Assembly: GCA_016777565.1 (NCBI GenBank)
Contig: JADHRF010000004.1
Coordinates: forward strand, 1-57,305
Direction: 5' to 3'
DNA length: 57,305 bases
Source of the DNA: Pelagibacteraceae bacterium
GTDB taxonomy: Bacteria > Pseudomonadota > Alphaproteobacteria > Pelagibacterales > Pelagibacteraceae
Position 1 is the first letter of the stretch; each line of letters starts with the position of its first letter. The notes under the pieces are model-generated. The model searched no databases. It saw only the letters and a list, made by a program, of their open reading frames with translations, and was not told the DNA's origin. This document shows, piece after piece, positions 49,117 through 57,305 of the stretch. The position numbers were made by a program, and so were the translations under genes.

Positions 49117-51518
49117 TAAGATCTTATTGTTGCGCCAGTTTTTTCTTTGACAGTGCTAATTATTTTTTCACTTATTAGATCTAAGTCTTTTTCGGTTAAG
49201 GTTTTGTCAGCAGCTTGCATTACAACATTTATCGCTATTGACTTTTTTCCCTCTGGTATGTTTTGACCCTCAAAAACATCAAAGGTTTTTACTTTCTTTA
49301 TGATGCTTGGGTCTAATGCTTTTATAATGCTTTCAAGTTCACCTGCTTTAAAAGACTTATCTATAACAAATGCAAAATCTCTTTCTGATTTTTGAAAATC
49401 AGAAGCTATATAATTTTCTTTACTAATTCTAATTTTCTTATTTGGTTGAGGTATATTTTTTAGAAATATCTCTAGTCCATAAATGTTTTTTTCTTTAAAA
49501 TCTAAGTTAGAAACAATAGCTGGATGTATTTCTCCAAAATATGCAAGATGTAGTCCGTTTTGTGACCTTAGATTAATAGCTCCAGAGCGACCAGGGTGGT
49601 AACAATTTTTTGTCTTGTCGCTTATATAAAGATCATTTTCATTAATCCCTAATTCAACCAAAGTACGGATTGTGTCACTTTTAATGTCAAATACATCAAC
49701 ATTTCTTGATTTTTCTAACCAGTTTTTTCTACTCATAGCACCAGATTTTATAGCTCCAACTACGGTTTGTTGTTCACCGGGATTTTTTCCAAAAAAAGTC
49801 GGGCCAACTTCGAAAAGCGATAAATCTTCGTTACCCCGATCTTGATTCTTCTTTAAATGAATAGCTAAATTTGAAAAAATTGATCTTCGTAAAACATTTA
49901 AATCTAGAGATATAGGATTAAATATTTTTATTTCTTTCTCTCCTTTTGCAAACTCTTTATCGATTTTTGAATCTGTAAAAGACCATGTAACTGTTTCCAT
50001 GTACCCTTTACTTGCTAAAGCTCTTTGAGATAAATGAAATAATTTTTGTTTAAAATTAAGCGTTTCTTTATCTCTATTTTTTTCTGGTTTAATTAGTTCA
50101 ATTTTATCAAAACCTTTGATTCTTATCAGTTCTTCAATTAAATCTATATCTTGGGAGATGTCCGGTCTCCATGATGGAACTTCAACCTTGATAGTTTTTT
50201 TACTAATTTTTATTTTACAACCTAATGAAGTTAAAATTTTATTTACTTCTTGATTAGAGATAGAAATACCAATTACATCTTTAAACTTTTTAATGTCTAA
50301 ATTAATTACTTTGTTTTTTTGAGAGTTAGAGCCTGTAATTAAAAATTTACTTGCACTTCCACCGCAAATCTTAAGTATAAGAGCCGTAGCTATTTCTAGA
50401 CCTTCCGTTATTGAGTTCGGATCTATTCCTCTCTCAAATCTATATTTTGCGTCTGTAATAATATTAAGCTTTTTAGAAGATTTTCTTATTGAAGTTGGTA
50501 AAAAATAAGCAGATTCTAATAAAATATTTTTAGTATCTTGCTCAGTTGATGTTGTAATTCCACCAATAATACCTCCTAGCCCAAGGATTTCACTTTTATC
50601 AGTAATTACACACATTCCATTGTCTAGTTTGTATTTTTTATTATCCAGCGCTTCAAAACCTTCTCCTGTCTTTGAATTTCTAACTATCAGTTCTTTGTTT
50701 ATTTTATCTGCATTATAAGCATGCAAAGGTCTATTAAGATCAAACATTACATAATTAGTAATATCTACAACAGCAGAAATAGGTTTTAAGCCAAGTGCTA
50801 GAATTTTTTCTTTTAACCACGAAGGACTTTCTTTGTTTTTTATTCCTTTAATATAACAGCTACCAAAAACCAAACATCCTTGATCTTTTTCTTTTAAAAT
50901 TGAAACTTTAATTGGTTGTTTGAAGGTTTGTTTAAAAGAATTTTTTTTTAAATTTAAAAATTTTCCCAATCCAGAAGCAGCTAGATCTCTTGCAATCCCT
51001 CGAACACCTAAACAGTCAGGTCTATTAGGTGTTATCGAAATGTCTATTACTTTCTCGCCTTTGCTTTTAAAATAACTTTTTCCAACATCTTTTTCTTTGC
51101 TTTTTAATTCTATAATTCCTTGGCTTTCATCGGATAAATTTAATTCGCTTTCAGAACAAAGCATCCCGGTTGACTCAACTCCTCTAATACTTACAACTTT
51201 TAATTTCAGATTCGATTTAGGTATTTTTGCCCCTGGAGGCGCGTATATTGTTACTAATCCATCTCTAGCATTTGCTGCACCACATACAACTTTTACAACC
51301 ATTCCGCTACCAAGACTTACATCACAGATTTTTAATTTGTCTGCATTTGGATGTTTCTCAGTTTTTAATATTTTAACAATCTTAAACTCGCCTAAATTAC
51401 CTGAATTTTCTTTAACACTTTCAACTTCCAAGCCAATATTAGTAAGTTGATCGAAAATCTTTCCCTCGTTAGCTTTTGTGTTTAGGTGCTCTTTGAGCCA
51501 GGGTAATGTAATTATCAT
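49116..51518 (-). CDS. pheT: phenylalanyl-tRNA synthetase beta subunit
   Basis: Full-length PheT with tRNA-binding, B3/B4, B5 and C-terminal ferredoxin-fold anticodon-binding domains. Confidence 0.97.
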   Translation of the reverse strand: MIITLPWLKEHLNTKANEGKIFDQLTNIGLEVESVKENSGNLGEFKIVKILKTEKHPNADKLKICDVSLGSGMVVKVVCGAANARDGLVTIYAPPGAKIPKSNLKLKVVSIRGVESTGMLCSESELNLSDESQGIIELKSKEKDVGKSYFKSKGEKVIDISITPNRPDCLGVRGIARDLAASGLGKFLNLKKNSFKQTFKQPIKVSILKEKDQGCLVFGSCYIKGIKNKESPSWLKEKILALGLKPISAVVDITNYVMFDLNRPLHAYNADKINKELIVRNSKTGEGFEALDNKKYKLDNGMCVITDKSEILGLGGIIGGITTSTEQDTKNILLESAYFLPTSIRKSSKKLNIITDAKYRFERGIDPNSITEGLEIATALILKICGGSASKFLITGSNSQKNKVINLDIKKFKDVIGISISNQEVNKILTSLGCKIKISKKTIKVEVPSWRPDISQDIDLIEELIRIKGFDKIELIKPEKNRDKETLNFKQKLFHLSQRALASKGYMETVTWSFTDSKIDKEFAKGEKEIKIFNPISLDLNVLRRSIFSNLAIHLKKNQDRGNEDLSLFEVGPTFFGKNPGEQQTVVGAIKSGAMSRKNWLEKSRNVDVFDIKSDTIRTLVELGINENDLYISDKTKNCYHPGRSGAINLRSQNGLHLAYFGEIHPAIVSNLDFKEKNIYGLEIFLKNIPQPNKKIRISKENYIASDFQKSERDFAFVIDKSFKAGELESIIKALDPSIIKKVKTFDVFEGQNIPEGKKSIAINVVMQAADKTLTEKDLDLISEKIISTVKEKTGATIRS

Positions 51519-52582
51519 TTACTTAAACCTCTATAGTTTGTTGGAACATCAAGCGGGTCAAATCCAAAGTGGCTTAACCAACGAAAATCACTTTCAAAAA
51601 AAGCTCTTAAATCATTAATGCCATACTTAAGCATTGCAAGACGATCTATCCCCATGCCAAATGCAAATCCTTGATATTTATTAGAATCAACTTTTACATT
51701 TCGCAGAACATTTGGATGTACCATTCCACAACCTAGAATTTCTAGCCATTTATCTCCTTCTCCTATGACTATTCTCCCTTTTTCAATTCTATAACCAATA
51801 TCAACTTCTGCTGAAGGTTCTGTAAATGGAAAATGGCTTGGTCTAAATCTCATTTTAAGATTTTTAACTTCAAAAAATTCTTTAATGAAATAATCTAAAC
51901 AGCCTTTTAGATGACTCATATTAATATTTTTATCAATATGCAGTCCCTCTAATTGATGGAACATTGGAGCATGTGTTTGATCACTATCACATCGGTAAGT
52001 TCGGCCAGGTACAATAATTTTAAATGGTGGTTTACCATTCATCATTGTTCTAATTTGAACTGGTGAAGTATGAGTTCTTAAAAGAATTTTTTTATTTTCT
52101 TCTAAATAAAAAGTATCATGCATATCTCTAGCTGGATGGTCCTCTGGAGTGTTTAAAGCAGTAAAGTTATTATACTCTGTTTCAACATCTGGCCCTTCAG
52201 CAACTGCGAAACCTATCTCTGAAAATATTGAGGATATTTCATCAATTACTTGAGACACTGGATGGATCTTTCCGTTTTGAAATGGTCTAACAGGTAAAGT
52301 TATATCAATTTTTTGATCTTTTAATTTTTCATTAATTTCAAGCGTTTCCAATTCAATAAACTTACTATCAAGTTGAGTATTTAAACGATCCTTTAATTTA
52401 TTTAAAGAAGATGCAAATTCTTTTCTTTTGTCCGCTGTTATATTCCCAAGATTTTTGAATTGTTTTGTAATTTGGCCATTTTTTCCAAAAAATTCTGTTT
52501 TTAAAATTTGTAGTTCTTCTTTTGATTTTAAAGATTTAATTTTTTGTTCAAAACTAGAATTTATACTATCTAAATCACTCAT
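51515..52582 (-). CDS. pheS: phenylalanyl-tRNA synthetase alpha subunit
   Basis: [52 protein letters not shown]. Confidence 0.98.
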   Translation of the reverse strand: MSDLDSINSSFEQKIKSLKSKEELQILKTEFFGKNGQITKQFKNLGNITADKRKEFASSLNKLKDRLNTQLDSKFIELETLEINEKLKDQKIDITLPVRPFQNGKIHPVSQVIDEISSIFSEIGFAVAEGPDVETEYNNFTALNTPEDHPARDMHDTFYLEENKKILLRTHTSPVQIRTMMNGKPPFKIIVPGRTYRCDSDQTHAPMFHQLEGLHIDKNINMSHLKGCLDYFIKEFFEVKNLKMRFRPSHFPFTEPSAEVDIGYRIEKGRIVIGEGDKWLEILGCGMVHPNVLRNVKVDSNKYQGFAFGMGIDRLAMLKYGINDLRAFFESDFRWLSHFGFDPLDVPTNYRGLSK

Positions 52583-52631
52583 AGAGTTTATTGATTCCTT
52601 TTATTAATATAAGATAAATCAAAGACCCTAA

Positions 52632-52988
52632 TTAGTTAAGGGAGGATTGAGCTTTTTTTACTATAGTTTTAAAGACTTCTGGATTATTGTAAGCTAATTC
52701 AGCTAATACTTTTCTATCTAATTTAATTTTTGACTTATTTAAACCGTTTATAAGCTGAGCATAAGTTATTCCTTCTGCTCTAGCTCCAGCATTAATTCTC
52801 TGAATCCATAGCGACCTAAATTCTCTTTTTTTAGTTTTCCTGTCTCTGTATGCATACTGCATAGCTTTTTCCATAGCTTGACGAGCAATACGAATTGTAT
52901 TTTTTCTTCTGCCATACTGACCTTTAACTTTTTTTAAAATTTTTTTGTGTTTAGCTCTACTGATTACACCACGTTTTGTTCTAGCCAT
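52632..52988 (-). CDS. rplT: 50S ribosomal protein L20
   Basis: [50 protein letters not shown]. Confidence 0.98.
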   Translation of the reverse strand: MARTKRGVISRAKHKKILKKVKGQYGRRKNTIRIARQAMEKAMQYAYRDRKTKKREFRSLWIQRINAGARAEGITYAQLINGLNKSKIKLDRKVLAELAYNNPEVFKTIVKKAQSSLN

Positions 52989-52996
52989 TTTTATTC

Positions 52997-53197
52997 CTAC
53001 CTATTGTAAGGCATATACGATTTAACTATTTTTGTGTCTGGGCCAGACATTATCGTACTACCTCTAAGTCTTCTAATTTGCTCATTGCTTCTTTTAATCA
53101 TTCCATGCCTTTTTCCTGCTTGGGGTCTTTTAACTTTTCCAGATGCAGTAAATCTAAATCTTTTTTTAGCTGAACTTTTAGTTTTCATTTTAGGCAT
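52997..53197 (-). CDS. rpmI: 50S ribosomal protein L35
   Basis: [37 protein letters not shown]. Confidence 0.98.
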   Translation of the reverse strand: MPKMKTKSSAKKRFRFTASGKVKRPQAGKRHGMIKRSNEQIRRLRGSTIMSGPDTKIVKSYMPYNR

Positions 53198-53254
53198 AAA
53201 TATTGTGGCTTTATATATATATTAAATATTCTTTACAAGACGATATTATCTTTA

Positions 53255-53800
53255 CTAAATGGGCTGAATTATCATTATCATTTGTCTGCCCTCAAATTTA
53301 GGGTGTGTCTCTATTTTTCCAACATCTTTTGTGTCTTCAACAATTCTATTCATTAAATCCTTACCAAGGTTAATGTGTTGCATCTCTCTTCCCTTAAATT
53401 TAACTGTAAATTTAACTTTGTCTTTATTAACTAAGAATTTCTTCGCATTCTTTACTTTAAAATTGTAGTCATGAACATCTGTGCCAGGTCTTAATTTTAT
53501 TTCTTTTAAAGCTACTACTTTTTGTTTTTTTTTCGCTACATTAGCTTTTTTTTGTAAATCATATTTATATTTTCCCATGTCCATAATTTTACAGACTGGC
53601 GGATTTGCATTTGGAGAAATTTCAATGAGATCTAAACTTTCTTCTTTTGCTTTTTCTATAGCTTTCTTCAAAGGAAAAATTCCTAGGTTATTTCCATCGC
53701 TACCTATGACCTGAACATCAATTGCTCTTATTTGCTGGTTTGATTTTGGACCCTGCGGCTTGCTTCTTCTTTGAAAATAATTTGGTTTAAAATTTGACAC
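53255..53800 (-). CDS. infC: translation initiation factor IF-3 (GTG start, directly after the thrS stop)
   Basis: NQQIRAIDVQVIGSDGNNLGIFPLKKAIEKAKEESLDLIEISPNANPPVCKIMDMGKYKY. Confidence 0.97.
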   Translation of the reverse strand: MSNFKPNYFQRRSKPQGPKSNQQIRAIDVQVIGSDGNNLGIFPLKKAIEKAKEESLDLIEISPNANPPVCKIMDMGKYKYDLQKKANVAKKKQKVVALKEIKLRPGTDVHDYNFKVKNAKKFLVNKDKVKFTVKFKGREMQHINLGKDLMNRIVEDTKDVGKIETHPKFEGRQMIMIIQPI

Positions 53801-55717
53801 TTAATTTAACGGAAGCTTATTTGCAGCAAGAATATTTTTAATCAATTCTTCTTTTTTGAAAGTTTCTTGTTTTTCTGATCCAAGTTTACGCACTGTTACT
53901 GTATTTTCTGAAACTTCTTTTTTTCCGCAAACTAAAATCATTGGAACTTTAGCTAAAGAATGTTCTCTAATTTTATAATTAATTTTTTGATTTCTTAAAT
54001 CCACTTCGCATTTTATACCTTCTTTAAATAGATCTTCAAATAAATTTTTTACATAATCGTTATTTTCTTCTGCTATTGGTAAAATTACAACTTGATTAGG
54101 AGACAACCAAAAAGGTAATTTACCAGAATAATTTTCAATTAAAATTCCAATAAACCTCTCAAGAGAACCAAATAAAGCTCTGTGTAACATTACTGGAACT
54201 TTTTTTGTTCCATCCTTATCAACATATGATGCTCCAAGTCTTCCAGGAAGGTTTAGGTCCACTTGTAATGTTCCGCATTGCCAGTCTCTACCAATTGCAT
54301 CTCTTAAAACAAATTCTATTTTAGGACCATAAAATGCACCTTCACCTTTATTTATGGTATACTCAAGTTTCGATTGTTTAATAGCCGAAAGGAGTGCTGC
54401 TTCAGACTTGTCCCAAGTACTATCTTCTCCAACTCTTTTCTCTGGCCGATCTGAATATTTCAATATTACACTTTCAAAACCCAGGTCCTTATAAATTTTC
54501 AAAATCAAATTAGTTACAGATAATGACTCTTGTGTTATTTGATCCTCTGTACAAAAGATATGTGCATCGTCTTGAGTAAAAGCCCTAACTCTTAAGAGTC
54601 CGTGTAGAGCGCCTGACGGTTCATACCTATGAACTTTTCCGAATTCTGATAATTTTAATGGAAGATCCCTGTAACTTTTTAAGCCTTGATTAAAAACCTG
54701 TACACAACCTGGGCAGTTCATTGGCTTTATAGCAAATATTTTTTCATCTGGTGTTTCCGAAGTATACATATGTTCTCCAAATTTTTCCCAATGTCCAGAT
54801 TTCTCCCACAAACTTCTATCCAATATCTCTGGTGTGTTAATTTCTTTATAACCTGCAAGTCTTTGTTTCATTCTCATATACTCAATAAGTCTTTGAAAAA
54901 GGATCCACCCCTTTTCATGCCAAAAAACGGCTCCAGGACTTTCTTCCCTGAAATGAAACAAGTCCATTTCTTTTCCTAGTTTACGATGATCTCTTTTTTC
55001 AGCTTCTTCTAGTCTGTGAAGATATTCTTCCAATTCTTTTTTTGACGTCCAACTTGTTCCATAAATTCTTTGCAACATTTCATTGTTTGAGTCACCTCTC
55101 CAATAAGCTCCAGAAACTTTAATAAGCTTAAAAGCTTTGCCAATTTTTCCTGTAGAAGATAAATGCGGTCCACGACATAAATCACTCCAATTCCCATGAC
55201 TATAAATTGAAACTTCTTCTCCAGCCGGAATACTTTCGATAATTTCTGCTTTATATTTTTCTCCTATTTTTTTAAAATGCTTTACAGCGTCTTCTCTTTT
55301 CCAAACGTGCCTGGAAGTTTTGTCATTTCTATCAACAATTTCTTGCATTTTTTTTTCAATTTTAATTAGATCTTCCTCCGTAAATGGTTCTTTTCTGGCA
55401 AAGTCATAATAAAAACCATTTTCTATTACTGGGCCTATGGTAACCTGTGTGCCTGGATACAATTCTTGAACTGCCATTGCTAAAATGTGAGCTGTATCAT
55501 GACGTAAAACTTCCAGCCCTTCTTTATCTTTAGAAGTAATAATTTTTATTTTTGAATCTTTTTTAATTTCGAAACTTAAGTCTTTAAGCTCTCCATTAAC
55601 AGACATGATAAGTGCTTCCTTCTCAAGAGACTTGCTAATTTTTTTTACAAGTTCAAATCCATTTATGGATTTTTCAGAAGATATTTTTTTTCCGTCTAAA
55701 AGTTGAATATTAGGCAT
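53801..55717 (-). CDS. thrS: threonyl-tRNA synthetase
   Basis: TGS domain, HDTAHILAMAVQELYPGTQVTIGPVIENGFYYDF, MNCPGCVQVF, RVRAFTQDDAHIFC. Confidence 0.98.
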   Translation of the reverse strand: MPNIQLLDGKKISSEKSINGFELVKKISKSLEKEALIMSVNGELKDLSFEIKKDSKIKIITSKDKEGLEVLRHDTAHILAMAVQELYPGTQVTIGPVIENGFYYDFARKEPFTEEDLIKIEKKMQEIVDRNDKTSRHVWKREDAVKHFKKIGEKYKAEIIESIPAGEEVSIYSHGNWSDLCRGPHLSSTGKIGKAFKLIKVSGAYWRGDSNNEMLQRIYGTSWTSKKELEEYLHRLEEAEKRDHRKLGKEMDLFHFREESPGAVFWHEKGWILFQRLIEYMRMKQRLAGYKEINTPEILDRSLWEKSGHWEKFGEHMYTSETPDEKIFAIKPMNCPGCVQVFNQGLKSYRDLPLKLSEFGKVHRYEPSGALHGLLRVRAFTQDDAHIFCTEDQITQESLSVTNLILKIYKDLGFESVILKYSDRPEKRVGEDSTWDKSEAALLSAIKQSKLEYTINKGEGAFYGPKIEFVLRDAIGRDWQCGTLQVDLNLPGRLGASYVDKDGTKKVPVMLHRALFGSLERFIGILIENYSGKLPFWLSPNQVVILPIAEENNDYVKNLFEDLFKEGIKCEVDLRNQKINYKIREHSLAKVPMILVCGKKEVSENTVTVRKLGSEKQETFKKEELIKNILAANKLPLN

Positions 55718-55725
55718 TCTTTGCT

Positions 55726-56883
55726 TTATTTAAGTAGTTTCTTGTATTCTGTAAAGGTTGTTTGACACATTTGATCAACATTATATTTTTTTTCAACATT
55801 TTTTCTTCCAAGTTCTCCCATCAATTTTAGTGACTGTTTGTCCATTTTCATCATTTTATTTATAGCTTTAGCTAATTCTTTTGAATCATTGTACCTATAC
55901 AACAAACCTGTCTTACTGTTTAATACCGTCTCTCTAGAACCACCGATATCGCTAGCAACGACGGGCCTATTCATTGCTTGCGCCTCTACAGCTACTCTGC
56001 CAAAAGCCTCTGGTTCAATTGAACTTGAAATAACTAAATCGCTTAACTTGTATGCTAATGGCATTTCTTTGCAGTTTTCAATAAATGTTACTTTTTTCCT
56101 AAGCCTATATCGCTCTACTAAAAGTAATAATTTTTTATAGTATACCTCTCTACCTTGGTCTGAGCCTAATATAATGGCATGAAAATTTTTAATAGCATAT
56201 TCTTCTATTAATAAATTTAAAGCTTCAATAAAAATTTCTTGACCTTTCCACTTTGTTAAACGTCCTGGAAGAATAATGACAAAATCTTTTTTATCTATTT
56301 TCCAGCTTAAGGCAAGAGCTTTTGTTTTTTTTTCTGATGTATTTTTGTCATTAAAAAATTCTAAATTAATTCCTCGAAAAATCACCATTAATTTTTGTTT
56401 TTTATAGTTAAAATATTTTTTATAATTTTCATTTATATGACCAAAAATGAAGTTTGAGCCACCAATTATTAATTTTGATCTCACCATGACACTATTGTAG
56501 AAGTGTTTGAGCTTACTTGAAAAGTTATAAGTCCCATGAAAAGTAGTCACAAACTTTTTACCAGAAAAAAAACATGCTAGCAGACAAGACCAGGCTGGAG
56601 CACGACTTCGGGCATGAACTATATCAATTTTATATATCCATAATATAAATAAAATAATTAAAAAATTAAAAAAAATAATTATTGGATTTTTTGATTGAAC
56701 TGGTAGCCGTATTACTTTTACTTTGTCTCTTCGAACATATTTTAATAGTTGGCCACCACTAGTAATCAAAAATGATTTACAATTTTGTTCTGCTAAATAA
56801 TGGGCGAGGTCGTAACAACCAGTCTCAGCTCCTCCATAACCTAACTTAGGTATTACTTGAAGAACTTTTATTTTAGTCGACAT
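55726..56883 (-). CDS. glycosyltransferase, GT4 family
   Basis: KLGYGGAETGCYDLAHYLAE, ILPGRLTKWKGQEIFIEAL, SSSIEPEAFGRVAVEAQAMNRPVVASDIGGSRETV. Confidence 0.93.
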   Translation of the reverse strand: MSTKIKVLQVIPKLGYGGAETGCYDLAHYLAEQNCKSFLITSGGQLLKYVRRDKVKVIRLPVQSKNPIIIFFNFLIILFILWIYKIDIVHARSRAPAWSCLLACFFSGKKFVTTFHGTYNFSSKLKHFYNSVMVRSKLIIGGSNFIFGHINENYKKYFNYKKQKLMVIFRGINLEFFNDKNTSEKKTKALALSWKIDKKDFVIILPGRLTKWKGQEIFIEALNLLIEEYAIKNFHAIILGSDQGREVYYKKLLLLVERYRLRKKVTFIENCKEMPLAYKLSDLVISSSIEPEAFGRVAVEAQAMNRPVVASDIGGSRETVLNSKTGLLYRYNDSKELAKAINKMMKMDKQSLKLMGELGRKNVEKKYNVDQMCQTTFTEYKKLLK

Positions 56884-56934
56884 AATGAATATTATACATT
56901 AACAAATTAAATTTATAACCTGAGAATAAAAATA

Positions 56935-57305
56935 ATGAAAAAATTTAAATATATTAAAATCTCTAAGACCAAAAAACTCAGATATTTGGACAATTATTAT
57001 AAAAAAAAACTATATATAATTTTTCTTCCAGGTTTTATGTCTGATATTGATGGAGAAAAACCTCAAGCTTTTAAAAAATATGCAATCAAAAATAGATTAG
57101 GTTTTTTAGCAATTGAATATTCTGGTCACGGAAAATCGTCAGGAAAGTTTACAGAGGGAAATATAAGTGAGTGGTCTAATGATGCTAAAAATTCAATAAA
57201 AAAAATTGTTAAAAAAAATAAATTTATACTTATTGGTTCAAGCATGGGTGCTTGGATTGCTTTAAATCAATTTAAATATTTTAAGAATCAAATTAAAGGT
57301 TTTGT
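56935..57305 (+). CDS. alpha/beta-hydrolase, truncated by the window end
   Basis: MKKFKYIKISKTKKLRYLDNYYKKKLYIIFLPGFMSDIDGEKP..IEYSGHGKSSGKF..LIGSSMGAWIAL nucleophile elbow GSSMG. Confidence 0.88.
   Translation, partial: MKKFKYIKISKTKKLRYLDNYYKKKLYIIFLPGFMSDIDGEKPQAFKKYAIKNRLGFLAIEYSGHGKSSGKFTEGNISEWSNDAKNSIKKIVKKNKFILIGSSMGAWIALNQFKYFKNQIKGF

Noticed and set aside
1-57305. CRISPR arrays, insertion sequences, prophage or integron signals
   Set aside because: No regularly spaced direct repeats, transposase/integrase/Cas motifs or terminal inverted repeats were seen in the ORFs or spacers.

Overview
This is a gene-dense, very AT-rich alphaproteobacterial chromosome segment. Short spacers, overlapping genes, gene order and composition suggest a SAR11/Pelagibacterales-like streamlined genome; this is inference, since no database search was run. 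The left edge is the first ~15 nt of a 16S rRNA gene on the minus strand, preceded by its leader and a recognisable sigma70-type rrn promoter. The rest is mostly housekeeping: lysC-ispG-prfA-prmC, argJ, secA, photolyase, infA-hisD-murA-dcd, rpmH-rnpA-yidD-yidC-argB-dapD-dapE, truA-fmt-def, aroKB, bolA/dnaJ-like/cobS/cobT, rpmB, pyrD, class I lysS, trkH, thrS-infC-rpmI-rplT-pheS-pheT-lepA, three glycosyltransferases and a few unknown proteins. Two tRNA genes are present, Phe(GAA) and Ser(GGA). No CRISPR, IS element, prophage or convincing pseudogene was seen. The observations most worth checking are: (1) a tRNA-Phe gene whose first nucleotide is the last nucleotide of the infA stop codon; (2) the same tRNA has matched departures from consensus in the D-loop and T-loop; (3) the pre-16S leader holds a perfect terminator-like hairpin competing with an alternative stem; (4) cobaltochelatase-like CobS/CobT without CobN in the window; (5) a GC-rich possible pseudoknot element beside tRNA-Ser.
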